64,000 nucleotides of DNA from Amycolatopsis tolypomycina. Lineage in GTDB: Bacteria; Actinomycetota; Actinomycetes; Mycobacteriales; Pseudonocardiaceae. The first letter of the stretch is position 1. Every line of letters starts with the position of its first letter. The DNA lies in NCBI RefSeq assembly GCF_900105945.1, contig NZ_FNSO01000004.1:248001-312000 (forward strand). Direction: 5' to 3'. The notes under the pieces were generated by a model. The model was given only the letters and a program-made list of their open reading frames with translations, searched no databases and had not been told where the DNA came from. The position numbers and the translations under genes were made by a program. Below, piece by piece: positions 41,563 through 50,044 of the stretch.

Positions 41563-43655
41563 CGCCGGCCGCCGGCGGGGAGCAGCGATTCGACGTAGGG
41601 CGCCTCGCTCGACGGCGGTGTGCCGCGGCCGCGCACCGACCGGACGCAGACCGCCGCGGCGTTGGTCACCACGACCACGACCAGCGCCAGGAAGACCGCG
41701 ATCAGCACACCGTCCACAGTGGAGTTCACGACGACCGCGTGCATGTCGGCCGCGGTCTTGGCGGGCGGCAGGACGCGGCCGGCATCGAGGGCGTCGGCGT
41801 AGCGGGCGCGCTGGGCGAAGAAACCGATCTGGGGATTGCCCGAAAAGATCTTCTCCAGGCTCGCCGTGAACGTGACGGCGACGGTCCACGCCAGCGGGAT
41901 CCCGGTCACCCACGCCCAGCGCAGCCGGCCCGACTTGACGAGCACCGTGGTGGTGACCGCGAGCGCGACGACGGCGAGGAGCTGGTTGGCGATGCCGAAG
42001 AGCGGGAAGAGCTGGTTGATCCCGCCGAGCGGGTCGGTCGCGCCCGCGTAGAGGAAGTAGCCCCAGGCCGCCACCACCAGTGCGCTGGTGAGCCACGTGC
42101 CCGGCTTCCACGTCACCCGGCCGAGCGGCTTCCAGACGTTGCCCAGCATGTCCTGCAGCATGAAGCGCCCGACGCGGGTGCCCGCGTCGACGGTCGTGAG
42201 GATGAACAGGGCCTCGAACATGATCGCGAAGTGGTACCAGAACGCCTTCGCCGACTCGCTGCCGAAGAGTCCGGAAAGGATCTCCGACATGCCGACCGCC
42301 AGCGTCGGCGCGCCGCCGGTGCGGGCGACGAGGCTGTGTTCGCCGACCGCCTGCGCGGCCGCGTCCAGCTGACCGGGCGTGATCGTGAACCCGAGGTCGG
42401 TGACCGCGCGGGCGGCGGACGCCGCCGTGGACCCGAGCACGCCGGCCGGGGCGTTCATCGCGTAGTACAGCCCCGGGTCGAGGGCGCAGGCCGCGATCAG
42501 CGCCATGACCGCCACGAACGACTCCATCAGCATCGCGCCGTAGCCGATCAGCCGGACCTGCGACTCCTTCTGGATCAGCTTCGGCGTGGTCCCGGACGAC
42601 ACCAGCGCGTGGAACCCGGACAGCGCCCCGCACGCGATCGTGATGAACAGGAACGGGAAGAGCGTGCCGGCGAAGACCGGGCCCGTGCCGGTGGCCGCGA
42701 ACCGCGTCACCGCGCCGCTCTGCAGCACCGGGCCGACGACCAGCACGCCGGCCGCCAGCAGGGCGATCGTGCCGATCTTCATGAACGTCGAGAGGTAGTC
42801 GCGGGGCGCGAGCAGCGCCCACACCGGCAGGACCGACGCGACGAACCCGTAGCCGGCCAGGCCGAGCACGAGCGTCGTCGGGCTCCAGGTGAACGCGGCC
42901 GCGAGCGCGGAGTGTTCGACCCAGCCGCCGCCCGCGATGGCCAGCAGGAGCAGGACCACCCCGAGCACGCTGGCCTCCAGGACGCGTCCCGGCCGCAGGA
43001 ACCGCAGGTAGCAGCCCATCAGCAGGGCGATCGGGATCGTCATGACGACCGAGAAGGTGCCCCACGGCGAATGCGCCAGCGCGTTGACCACGACCAGGGC
43101 CAGCACCGCCAGCAGGATGATCATGATGGCGAACACGGCCAGCAGGGCGGCCGCGCCGCCCACCTTGCCGATCTCGTCGCGGGCGAGCTGGCCCAGGCTC
43201 TTGCCGTCGCGCCGCAGCGAGAGGAAGAGCACGACCATGTCCTGCACCGCGCCCGCGAAGATCACGCCGGCGACGATCCAGATCGTCCCCGGCAGGTAGC
43301 CCATCTGGGCGGCCAGCACCGGCCCGACCAGCGGCCCGGCACCGGCGATCGCGGCGAAGTGGTGCCCGAGCAGGATGCGCCGGTCGGTCGGCTGGTAGTC
43401 GGCGCCGTCCTCGAGCCGCTCCGCCGGGGTGGCCCGGCGGTCGTCGACCTTCAGCACCCGGCGGGCGATGAACCGCGCGTAGAAGCGGTACGCGATGAGG
43501 TAGGAGCCCAGGGCGGCCAGGAGCAGCCAGACGGCCGAAACGCGCTCCCCTCGGGAGAGGGCGAGCACGCCCCAGCCGACGGCGCCGGCCAGCGCCACGG
43601 TCGTCCACAGCAGGATCGGCCGGAGCCGGGACGAGGGCACGACGAATCTTGACAA
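41559..43655 (-). CDS. cstA: CstA-family pyruvate/peptide transporter
   Basis: A 698-residue carbon-starvation membrane protein with about 16-18 hydrophobic segments. Family marks are HHFAAIAGAGPLVGPVLAAQ near residue 90, GVIFAGAVQDMVVLFLSLRR, FHALVSSGTTPKLIQKESQ and LFILTTVDAGTRVGRFMLQD. Characterised homologues import pyruvate (proton-coupled) and possibly peptides. TTG 43655 is chosen because GAGGAG lies 6 nt upstream, and this places the first TM at residue 9; longer starts add unlikely sequence. Operon with ybdD and divergent from a second transporter operon. Confidence 0.92.
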   Translation of the reverse strand: MSRFVVPSSRLRPILLWTTVALAGAVGWGVLALSRGERVSAVWLLLAALGSYLIAYRFYARFIARRVLKVDDRRATPAERLEDGADYQPTDRRILLGHHFAAIAGAGPLVGPVLAAQMGYLPGTIWIVAGVIFAGAVQDMVVLFLSLRRDGKSLGQLARDEIGKVGGAAALLAVFAIMIILLAVLALVVVNALAHSPWGTFSVVMTIPIALLMGCYLRFLRPGRVLEASVLGVVLLLLAIAGGGWVEHSALAAAFTWSPTTLVLGLAGYGFVASVLPVWALLAPRDYLSTFMKIGTIALLAAGVLVVGPVLQSGAVTRFAATGTGPVFAGTLFPFLFITIACGALSGFHALVSSGTTPKLIQKESQVRLIGYGAMLMESFVAVMALIAACALDPGLYYAMNAPAGVLGSTAASAARAVTDLGFTITPGQLDAAAQAVGEHSLVARTGGAPTLAVGMSEILSGLFGSESAKAFWYHFAIMFEALFILTTVDAGTRVGRFMLQDMLGNVWKPLGRVTWKPGTWLTSALVVAAWGYFLYAGATDPLGGINQLFPLFGIANQLLAVVALAVTTTVLVKSGRLRWAWVTGIPLAWTVAVTFTASLEKIFSGNPQIGFFAQRARYADALDAGRVLPPAKTAADMHAVVVNSTVDGVLIAVFLALVVVVVTNAAAVCVRSVRGRGTPPSSEAPYVESLLPAGGRR

Positions 43656-43716
43656 GGGTGACTCCTCGGATCGGGAGGAACTGACGAGGTGGGCGACGAG
43701 GCCCGCCTTGTGCGAG

Positions 43717-43805
43717 AGTTGCCGGTCCGCGGTTCCGGTGGACACGCGTGCCCGGCGAAAGATTTCCGCGAATCCCTGTCCTCCGGATCCGGTGGTCCGG
43801 CAACT
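43717..43805. promoter_or_regulatory. Inverted repeat in the cstA/permease divergent promoter region
   Basis: AGTTGCCGGTCC at 43717-43728 and GGTCCGGCAACT at 43794-43805 are inverted at 11 of 12 positions and flank the promoter space between the two transporter operons. They may be paired operator half-regions. Confidence 0.35.
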
Positions 43806-43841
43806 GACAGGCAAGAGCGGGCGTGCCGAAGGCGGTGACCG

Positions 43842-45308
43842 ATGTCGGGAGACCTCATGGCGGCGCTCGCCGTCGTCGGCGGGGCGTCCCTGCTCGCGGT
43901 GGCCGCCCGCCGGTTCCACCGCACCGAAGACCTGCCCACCCTCGACGGCTGGGCGCTGGCCGACCGCGGGCTCGGTCCGGTGTGGACCTGGTTCCTGCTC
44001 GGCAGCACGATCTTCACGGCCTACACGTTCATCGCCGTGCCCGGGCTGGTGTTCGCCACCGGGGCACCCGCTTTCTTTTCACTGCCCTACACGGTGATCA
44101 TCTGCCCGCTGGCCTTCGGGCTCCTGCCGCGGTTGTGGGCGGTGGCGCGCGAGCACGGCCACGTCACCGTCGCCGACTTCGTCCGCGGCCGGTACGGCTC
44201 GTCGGCGCTGGCGCTCGTCGTGGCGCTGACGGGCATCCTCGCGACCATGCCGTACCTCGCGCTCCAGCTGGTCGGCATCCGCGCGGTCCTGGTCGCGGCC
44301 GGGCTGCCCGCCCGGTCGGCGGCCGGCGACCTGGTGATGGTGGCGCTCTTCGCCGGGCTCGCGGTGGCGACGTACCAGCGCGGCCTGCGGGCACCCACCG
44401 TCATCTCGGCGTTCAAGACCGCGGCGGTCTTCGGCGCGGCCGTCGTCGTCCTCGGGTTCGTCCTGGGGAAGACCGGCGGGCCCGGGGAGATCTTCGACGC
44501 GGCCGCCGAACGCGGGGCGCTCCTGCTCACCCCCGCCCAGCAGCCGGCGTACGCCACGCTCGCGCTCGGCTCGGCGCTCGCCCTGTTCATGTACCCGCAC
44601 GTGCTCACGGCGGGGTTCGCCGCGAACAGCCGTGACACCCTGCGCCGGGCCTCGGTCGCGCTGCCCGCCTGGACGGCGATCCTCGCGGTGTTCGCCTTCT
44701 TCGGCGTCGCCGCGTACGCCGCGGGCGTGCGCCCGGCTCCCGGCGGCGCGGAGGCCACGGTTCCGCTGCTGGTGGAGCGCGTGCTGCCGGCACCGGTGGC
44801 CGGGCTCGTCTTCGGCGCCCTCGTCGTCGGCGGGCTCGTCCCGGCCGCCGTCATGTCGATCTCGGCCGCGACGTCGTTCGTCCGCAACGTCTACGTCGAG
44901 TACTTCCACCCGACCGCGACCCCCAAGCGCCAGGTGCGCATCGCGAAAGCCGTTTCCCTCACCGCGAAGGCCGGTGCCATCGCGTTCGTCTTCGGCCTGC
45001 GCGACCAGGACGCCATCAACCTCCAGCTGCTGGGCGGGGTGTGGATCCTGCAGATCTTCCCGGCGGTGGTCCTCGGCCTGGCCGGCCGGCGGCCGCCGCA
45101 CCGGGCGCTGCTGGCGGGCTGGGCCGCGGGGATGGCCGGCGGCACGTTCGCCGTCGTGCACGCGGGGTTTTCGCCGGTGGTGGCGATCGGGCCGGTCGGC
45201 GTCTACGCGGGCGTCGTCGCGCTGGTCCTCAACCTGGCCGTCACCTTCGCCGCGACGGCGCTGCTCGTGACCACGAAGAACTCCCCCGAGAGCGGAGTGA
45301 ACCCATGA
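43842..45308 (+). CDS. Sodium:solute symporter family permease (monocarboxylate type)
   Basis: A 488-residue SSS-family transporter with about 13 hydrophobic segments. It has the family pattern LADRGLGPVWTWFLLGSTIF at the N-terminus, a proline/glycine-rich GLVFATGAPAFFSLPYTVII, and VGGLVPAAVMSISAATSFVR, containing the sodium-site region seen in PutP/MctC-like proteins. It probably imports pyruvate, acetate or related acids. The opposing cstA supports a monocarboxylate role. Its stop overlaps the sigma factor start as ATGA. Confidence 0.85.
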   Translation: MSGDLMAALAVVGGASLLAVAARRFHRTEDLPTLDGWALADRGLGPVWTWFLLGSTIFTAYTFIAVPGLVFATGAPAFFSLPYTVIICPLAFGLLPRLWAVAREHGHVTVADFVRGRYGSSALALVVALTGILATMPYLALQLVGIRAVLVAAGLPARSAAGDLVMVALFAGLAVATYQRGLRAPTVISAFKTAAVFGAAVVVLGFVLGKTGGPGEIFDAAAERGALLLTPAQQPAYATLALGSALALFMYPHVLTAGFAANSRDTLRRASVALPAWTAILAVFAFFGVAAYAAGVRPAPGGAEATVPLLVERVLPAPVAGLVFGALVVGGLVPAAVMSISAATSFVRNVYVEYFHPTATPKRQVRIAKAVSLTAKAGAIAFVFGLRDQDAINLQLLGGVWILQIFPAVVLGLAGRRPPHRALLAGWAAGMAGGTFAVVHAGFSPVVAIGPVGVYAGVVALVLNLAVTFAATALLVTTKNSPESGVNP

Positions 45309-45835
45309 GACGGACCGAGTCCCGGCCGGTGGCGCCCGTGACCGACGACGAGCGGGAGGCGGGTGTCGCCCGGCTGTTCGACCTGCACTACCCGGCGATG
45401 CTGCGGCTCGCCGCCCTGCTCGGGGCCGACGATCCGGAGAACGTCGTGGCCGAGGCGTACTACCAGATCTACCGGAAGTGGCGGAAGGTCCGCGACGCCG
45501 GGGCCGCGGAGGCGTACCTGCGGTCGATCATCTGCAACCTCACCCGGATGCGGATCCGCCACCTGCAGGTCGTCCGCCGCAACACCCCGGCGCTGCGGGT
45601 GGAACCGGTGGCCTCGCCGGAGGACTCCGTGCTGCTGCGCGACGACCAGCGCGCCCTGGTCGGCGTGCTGCGCGAACTGCCTGCGCGGCAACGGGAAGCG
45701 CTCGTCCTGCGGTACTGGCAGGGCCTGAAGGAGACCGAGATCGCGGCGGCGATGGGCATCTCCCCGGGGTCGGTCAAGACCCACGCCGCGCGCGGGATGG
45801 CCGCGCTGACGCAGCGAATGGAGGCCCGGCGATGA
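45305..45835 (+). CDS. ECF-type (SigE family) sigma factor
   Basis: A 176-residue sigma-70 group 4 factor. Region 2 is about residues 22-85 (FDLHYPAMLRLAALLGADDP, AEAYYQIYRKWRKVRDAG, YLRSIICNLTRMRIR). Region 4 is about 125-172 (LPARQREALVLRYWQGLKET, AAAMGISPGSVKTHAARGMA). ATG overlaps the permease stop and its own stop overlaps the next ATG, so permease, sigma factor and membrane protein are made together. This is an unusual link that hints at sigma control by transport or by the membrane protein. Confidence 0.9.
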   Translation: MRRTESRPVAPVTDDEREAGVARLFDLHYPAMLRLAALLGADDPENVVAEAYYQIYRKWRKVRDAGAAEAYLRSIICNLTRMRIRHLQVVRRNTPALRVEPVASPEDSVLLRDDQRALVGVLRELPARQREALVLRYWQGLKETEIAAAMGISPGSVKTHAARGMAALTQRMEARR

Positions 45836-46092
45836 ACACCGTCCCCGAGGACATGGAACGCCGCCTGCGCGAAACACTCGACACGCTGGCGGGCGGGGTC
45901 CACCCGGCCCCGGACGCCTACCGCACGGCCCGCGGCGACTGGCTCCGCCGCGAACGCCGCCGCCGCGTCGTGCTGGCCCTGCTGGTCGCGCTGGTGTTCA
46001 CCGTGGCGGTGGTGCTCGGCCTGTGGGTCCTCAACCAGGCCCCGGCGGGCACCGGCGCCATCTTCACCGAGCCGACGAGCGCCGTGCGCTGA
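45832..46092 (+). CDS. Small membrane protein, possible anti-sigma
   Basis: 86 residues: an acidic cytoplasmic helix (EDMERRLRETLDTLAGG), a basic juxtamembrane stretch (RGDWLRRERRRR) and one membrane helix (VVLALLVALVFTVAVVLGLW) with a short outer tail. It is coupled to the sigma gene by an ATGA overlap. Topology and position fit a minimal membrane anti-sigma factor. No zinc-binding HxxxCxxC motif is present, so the role is inferred from context. Confidence 0.65.
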   Translation: MNTVPEDMERRLRETLDTLAGGVHPAPDAYRTARGDWLRRERRRRVVLALLVALVFTVAVVLGLWVLNQAPAGTGAIFTEPTSAVR

Positions 46093-46200
46093 CGGAGGCG
46101 TGTTCCGCACCCTGCGGAAAAGGACGCGTCCGGTTGGCGGCCGGTGCCCGATCGGCCGACACTGGCGGTGGTCGGGTGCCGCCGGGTGGAGGTCGTTGCG

Positions 46201-46602
46201 TTGGGTTCCGAGTTCACCGTGATCAAGGCGATCCTCGTGCTCGAGGTGCGTGGCGGCGCGGCCTCCCTGCGGGCCGACCTCGGGTACGACAGCCGGGAGC
46301 CCTACGCGGTCGCCTTGACCCTCCACACCGGACGCGGACCGGTCGAGTGGCTCGCCGCGCGGGAGCTGCTCATCGACGGCCTGCACGCCCCGGCCGGGCT
46401 CGGCGACGTCCGGGTCGCGCCCGCGGCCGATCCGGCCGTGACCGTGGTGGAGCTGCGGTCGCCGGACGGGCACGTCGAGTTGGAGGCGAACACCGCCGAG
46501 ATCGTCGACTTTCTCTATCGCACGTGTGAGGCCCTGCCGCGGGGGGAGGAGAGCCGGGCCTTCGACTTCGACCGGGAACTGGCGAAGCTGACCGCGGAAT
46601 GA
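46201..46602 (+). CDS. SsgA-like sporulation/cell division regulator (SALP)
   Basis: 133 residues with the SALP pattern: RADLGYDSREPYAVALTLHT, VEWLAARELLIDGLHAPAG, DVRVAP, then ELRSPDGHVELEA, VDFLYRTCEALPRGEES and FDFDRELAKL. These map along the whiA/SsgB-like fold that controls septum placement or peptidoglycan turnover in filamentous actinobacteria. TTG 46201 is chosen because GGAGG lies 8 nt upstream and gives the usual 130-140 residue length; a GTG at 46144 would add 19 residues. It is separated from the sigma operon by about 100 bp. Confidence 0.88.
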   Translation: MGSEFTVIKAILVLEVRGGAASLRADLGYDSREPYAVALTLHTGRGPVEWLAARELLIDGLHAPAGLGDVRVAPAADPAVTVVELRSPDGHVELEANTAEIVDFLYRTCEALPRGEESRAFDFDRELAKLTAE

Positions 46603-46603
46603 C

Positions 46604-46637
46604 GCCGGAACCGCACGGGGGAACGGTTCCGCGGGCA
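46604..46637. terminator. Hairpin between convergent genes
   Basis: GGAACCG (46607-46613) pairs with CGGTTCC (46624-46630) between the SALP stop and the convergent arabinofuranosidase stop, and could end both. No T-run. Confidence 0.45.
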
Positions 46638-46645
46638 GCCCGGAA

Positions 46646-48181
46646 CTACGGCGTCCAGGGCGCGGTGACCGCCCAGCTGACGTCGTCGGCCCAGGAGGCC
46701 GGGGCGTCGAACGTGTCGGAGCCGCCGTTGCTCGCGATGTACACCGTGTTGTCGTAGTGGCGGATGAAGCGGTCGGGGTAGTTGAACGACGCGAACGACG
46801 TGCCCTGGCCGTTCTTCCCCGCCTGCGGGCAGAACGTCGCGTCGGCGCGGAAGATCGCCGTGCCGTCCATCGGTTGGCGCAGGAGCTGGTAGTCGAAGTG
46901 GCGCAGGAAGTCGCCCGGGTAGTTGCGTGACTCGAACGACACGCACGACGGGTTCGCCAGGCCGCGGCGCACGATCCAGGACGCGTCGCTCTTGTCCAGC
47001 GCGGAACTCGCCGAGCTCACCACCGACGTGACGGCGTCGTCGAACTGGTGCCGGATGTACCGCGTGGTGCAGCAGGCCGTCGTGGCGCGCAGGGAGATCG
47101 TCGAGCCGGGGGTCAGCGTGCCGCCGGCCACCGGGCTCGGGCCGCCGTAGCCGACCGAGACGATGTCGGCCTGGACCGCGTTGTCGGCCGCGTCGGCCGG
47201 GAGGCCGCTCGTCATCACGCCCTCGAAGAACGAGCCGATCGAGCCGTTGCTGTTGTCGCCGCCCGTGCCGAGGACGATCGAGCCCTCCTGGTGCATCGGC
47301 GAATACCCCGGCTGGGTCGGCTCCGGGCCCGCATACCGGGTGGCGAGGCCGCCGGACTGGGCGTTGCCGTCCTTCGTGGCGAAGAAGTTCTGCCCGTTGT
47401 TCTTCAGCAACGCGGTCACGAACGGCGCCGCGTTGCCGGTGGAGGAGCTGTTCTTGCTCGGCCCGGCGTCGGACTGGAACAGCCCGTTCTCCAGGTCGGC
47501 CTGCACCCACGGGCCCTGGCCGACGCAGGGGGAGAACCAGCACTCGGTGCCGAAGTTGATCGCGTCCATGTGGCCGTTGCCGGTGTCGGCGATCGACACC
47601 TCGGCGTTGCCGTAGTCGAAGCAGCACCGGTTGTTGACGTGGGTCCCGGACGTCACCATGTACATGCCTTCGGCCTGGCCGTTGACGGCGACGCCGGCCG
47701 CCGCGGTGTGCCGGTAGCCCATCCGGCCCGAGAACGAAGCGCCGTACACCGCGTGGCCGCCCGCCGTGATCGGCAGCGCGTCCGCGGGCACGCCGGAGTT
47801 CGCGGGGCCCGCCGCGCCCGCCGGCTCGACGAACAGGTCGTTGTGCCGCGGCGACTGGTCGTAGATGACGGTGATGACGCACGTCGTGGAGCTGCAGAAG
47901 GCGTCCTGCGCGGCCGCGTCGGCGTACCCGCCGGCGGCGAGCAGCCCGACGTCGGCCACGGCGCCGTCGGACGCCCGCTTCACCTGGTACAGCGGGCCGT
48001 TGTAGGACGCGTACAGCGCGCGCGTGGTGCTGTGCGCGGCGACGCAGGGGGTGCCCGCGGCGCCGTAGATGTCGCACGGCAGCGACGTGGCCGCCTCGGC
48101 GGCTTGACCGGCGGTCAGGACGGTGGCGGCGAGCACCAGCGCTCCGCCGGCCAGCAGTGCTGCGGTTCTGCGAGCGAACAT
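46646..48181 (-). CDS. Secreted alpha-L-arabinofuranosidase (GH54 + CBM42)
   Basis: A 511-residue extracellular enzyme releasing arabinose from arabinoxylan or arabinan. Signal peptide residues 1-30 (AALLAGGALVLAATVLTAG, cut after AEA). The GH54 catalytic domain runs from about 33 to 350, with LPCDIYGAAGTPCVAAHSTT, a CCFDYGNAEVSIADTGNG segment and FGTECWFSP. The C-terminal CBM42 (AbfB) arabinose-binding trefoil has the repeated SFESRNYPGDFLRHFDYQL and SFASFNYPDRFIRHYDNTV units. Full length for the family. A LacI-type operator lies upstream. Confidence 0.93.
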   Translation of the reverse strand: MFARRTAALLAGGALVLAATVLTAGQAAEAATSLPCDIYGAAGTPCVAAHSTTRALYASYNGPLYQVKRASDGAVADVGLLAAGGYADAAAQDAFCSSTTCVITVIYDQSPRHNDLFVEPAGAAGPANSGVPADALPITAGGHAVYGASFSGRMGYRHTAAAGVAVNGQAEGMYMVTSGTHVNNRCCFDYGNAEVSIADTGNGHMDAINFGTECWFSPCVGQGPWVQADLENGLFQSDAGPSKNSSSTGNAAPFVTALLKNNGQNFFATKDGNAQSGGLATRYAGPEPTQPGYSPMHQEGSIVLGTGGDNSNGSIGSFFEGVMTSGLPADAADNAVQADIVSVGYGGPSPVAGGTLTPGSTISLRATTACCTTRYIRHQFDDAVTSVVSSASSALDKSDASWIVRRGLANPSCVSFESRNYPGDFLRHFDYQLLRQPMDGTAIFRADATFCPQAGKNGQGTSFASFNYPDRFIRHYDNTVYIASNGGSDTFDAPASWADDVSWAVTAPWTP

Positions 48182-48383
48182 GAAAAGCTCTCCGTTTCGA
48201 GGTGGGGACCGGGAAGAATGCAGGGCGAAGCGATTCCGTGATGGCGGCGTGCGAAATCATCCGGAATGCGGGGAAAGATCACGGGGAAGCGGTCGGCCGG
48301 GCCCGTGATCAGGGGTGAAGCAAGGCTCAGGGCGAACCGGCGACGGCGGGCAGCATCAAAAACCTCCCTGCGGCACTGCAGAG

Positions 48384-48397
48384 TGTTAGCGCTAACA
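48384..48397. promoter_or_regulatory. LacI-family operator (TGTTAGCGCTAACA)
   Basis: A perfect 14-bp palindrome with the central CG typical of LacI/GalR operators, about 200 bp upstream of the arabinofuranosidase ATG and in its promoter region. It suggests sugar-inducible repression by an unlinked LacI-type regulator. The rest of 48182-48526 shows no gene. Confidence 0.75.
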
Positions 48398-48526
48398 ATT
48401 GAGCTGGGGAAAGCTTAGATGGCGAGTTCCCTGTTTGGCAACAGAAGCCCGATCGGCAAACTCGAGCGTATTCGGAAATCCGCGGCCAATCGGACTTCGA
48501 TGTCCATTGTGGACGCGAGGGAGGGG

Positions 48527-48578
48527 TTGACACGTCCGATGGTCATTCATACATTCGGTGTTTCTTTGTATGAATGAC
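48527..48578 (+). promoter_or_regulatory. Promoter overlapped by 12-bp-arm palindrome
   Basis: TTGACA (48527-48532), a 17-bp spacer and TACATT (48550-48555) form a strong promoter. GTCATTCATACA (48542-48553) and its exact complement (48567-48578) overlap the -10 region, so a bound repressor would block it. The TetR gene at the end of this operon is the obvious candidate. Confidence 0.75.
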
Positions 48579-48592
48579 GGGAGTTGATCCGC

Positions 48593-50044
48593 ATGCGGCT
48601 CGGCAAGACCGCCGTCGTCCTCGGGGGCAGTGCCGCCGGTCTCTGCGCGGCCGGCGCGCTCGCCCCGCACTTCGACCGCGTGCTGGTGCTGGAACGCGAC
48701 GAACTGCCCGACGGCGCCGAACACCGCCGCGGCGTCCCGCAGAGCAAGCACCCGCACTTCCTGCTGAACTCGGGGCGGCGCGCGATCGGCGCGCTGTTCC
48801 CCGGCTTCGAAGACGACCTCATCGCGGCAGGCGGGCTGCTGCTGATGCCGTCCATGGACGCCGCCTACCTCGACGGGCCGGGCTGGTCGGCCCGCAAGCG
48901 CAGCGCCATGACGATGGTCTACGGCTCGCGGATCCTCATCGAGCGCGTGCTGCGCGACAAGGTGCGCGAGCTGGCCAACGTCGTCGTCCGCGAGGGGGTC
49001 GCGGTGCGCGGCCTGACCACCGCGGACGGCGAGGTCACCGGCGTCGGGTTCTCGGCCGCCGACGGCGAAGAGCACGTCGACGCCGACTTCGTCGTGGACG
49101 CGATGGGCCGCGGCTCCCCGGTTTCCGGCTGGCTGGCGGCCGCCGGCTGGCCAGAGCCGCCGGTGCAGACCCTCGACGCCAAGGTCACCTACACCTCGCG
49201 CTGGTACGACCTGCCCGCCGAACGCCCCGCGTCCTGGTGGTGGCGGCACCTGGTCATCATGCCGACGCCGGACAAGGGCGAACACCCGGCCGAGCACGAG
49301 TTCCTCGTCAACTTCTTCCCGATCGAAGGCAACCGCGTCATCGCCTGCATGGGCTCGTGGGGACTGGAGATGCCCAGCACCACCGACGCGTTCGTCGAGA
49401 CGGCGCGCCGGGTGCGCACACCGTTGTTCGCCGACGCCATGGACCGCTGCGAGCCCGCCTCGCCGGTCCACCTCACCCGCTCGACCGGCAACAAGTGGCG
49501 CCGCTACGACCGCCTGCGCACGCGGGCGCGACGCCTGGTCTTCGTCGGCGACTCGATCTGCGCGTTCAACCCCTTCTACGCCCAGGGGATCAGTTCCGCG
49601 TCGGCCTCGGCGCTGCTGCTGCGCGAGCACCTGTCCCGCGCCCAGCGGCTCGACGCGAAGTTCTCCGCGCGCTTCTTCGCCGCGCAACGCGGATTGCTGC
49701 GCGTGCCGTGGTCCCTGGCGATGGCCCGCGACCAGGGGTATGCGTGCGCAGTGGGGACCGAACAGCTGCCGGAGTGGCGGCGGCGCCTCGTCGCGGCGAT
49801 GTCGGCTCCGGCGTTCAGCCTCGTCGTCGGCGCGGCCCGCGAGGACGAGGTGGTCGACGAGCACTTCGCCAAGGTGTTCAACCTGGACGAGTCGCTGGGG
49901 CAGATGCTGCGCAACCCGCGTGTCCTCGCGGGGCTGGTGCGCTACCGCGTCCGCGCGGCGCTGGGCAGGCACCGCGTGCCGTTCGGGTTCGACCCCCAGG
50001 CGGAACCGCCTGCCCACGACTATTCGACGGCGACCGCGCGATGA
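48593..50044 (+). CDS. FAD-dependent oxidoreductase
   Basis: A 483-residue flavoprotein. It has N-terminal FAD motif TAVVLGGSAAGLCAAGALA (a GxGxxG variant, GGSAAG), ERDELPD acidic turn, VDAMGRGSPVSGWL, and the C-terminal FVGDSICAFNPFYAQGISSA, matching the GD flavin-binding motif of geranylgeranyl-reductase/hydroxylase-like enzymes. It probably modifies a hydrophobic natural product or lipid; the substrate is unknown. ATG 48593 is chosen because GGGAG ends 9 nt upstream. First gene of a three-gene group with a membrane protein and TetR. Confidence 0.85.
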   Translation: MRLGKTAVVLGGSAAGLCAAGALAPHFDRVLVLERDELPDGAEHRRGVPQSKHPHFLLNSGRRAIGALFPGFEDDLIAAGGLLLMPSMDAAYLDGPGWSARKRSAMTMVYGSRILIERVLRDKVRELANVVVREGVAVRGLTTADGEVTGVGFSAADGEEHVDADFVVDAMGRGSPVSGWLAAAGWPEPPVQTLDAKVTYTSRWYDLPAERPASWWWRHLVIMPTPDKGEHPAEHEFLVNFFPIEGNRVIACMGSWGLEMPSTTDAFVETARRVRTPLFADAMDRCEPASPVHLTRSTGNKWRRYDRLRTRARRLVFVGDSICAFNPFYAQGISSASASALLLREHLSRAQRLDAKFSARFFAAQRGLLRVPWSLAMARDQGYACAVGTEQLPEWRRRLVAAMSAPAFSLVVGAAREDEVVDEHFAKVFNLDESLGQMLRNPRVLAGLVRYRVRAALGRHRVPFGFDPQAEPPAHDYSTATAR

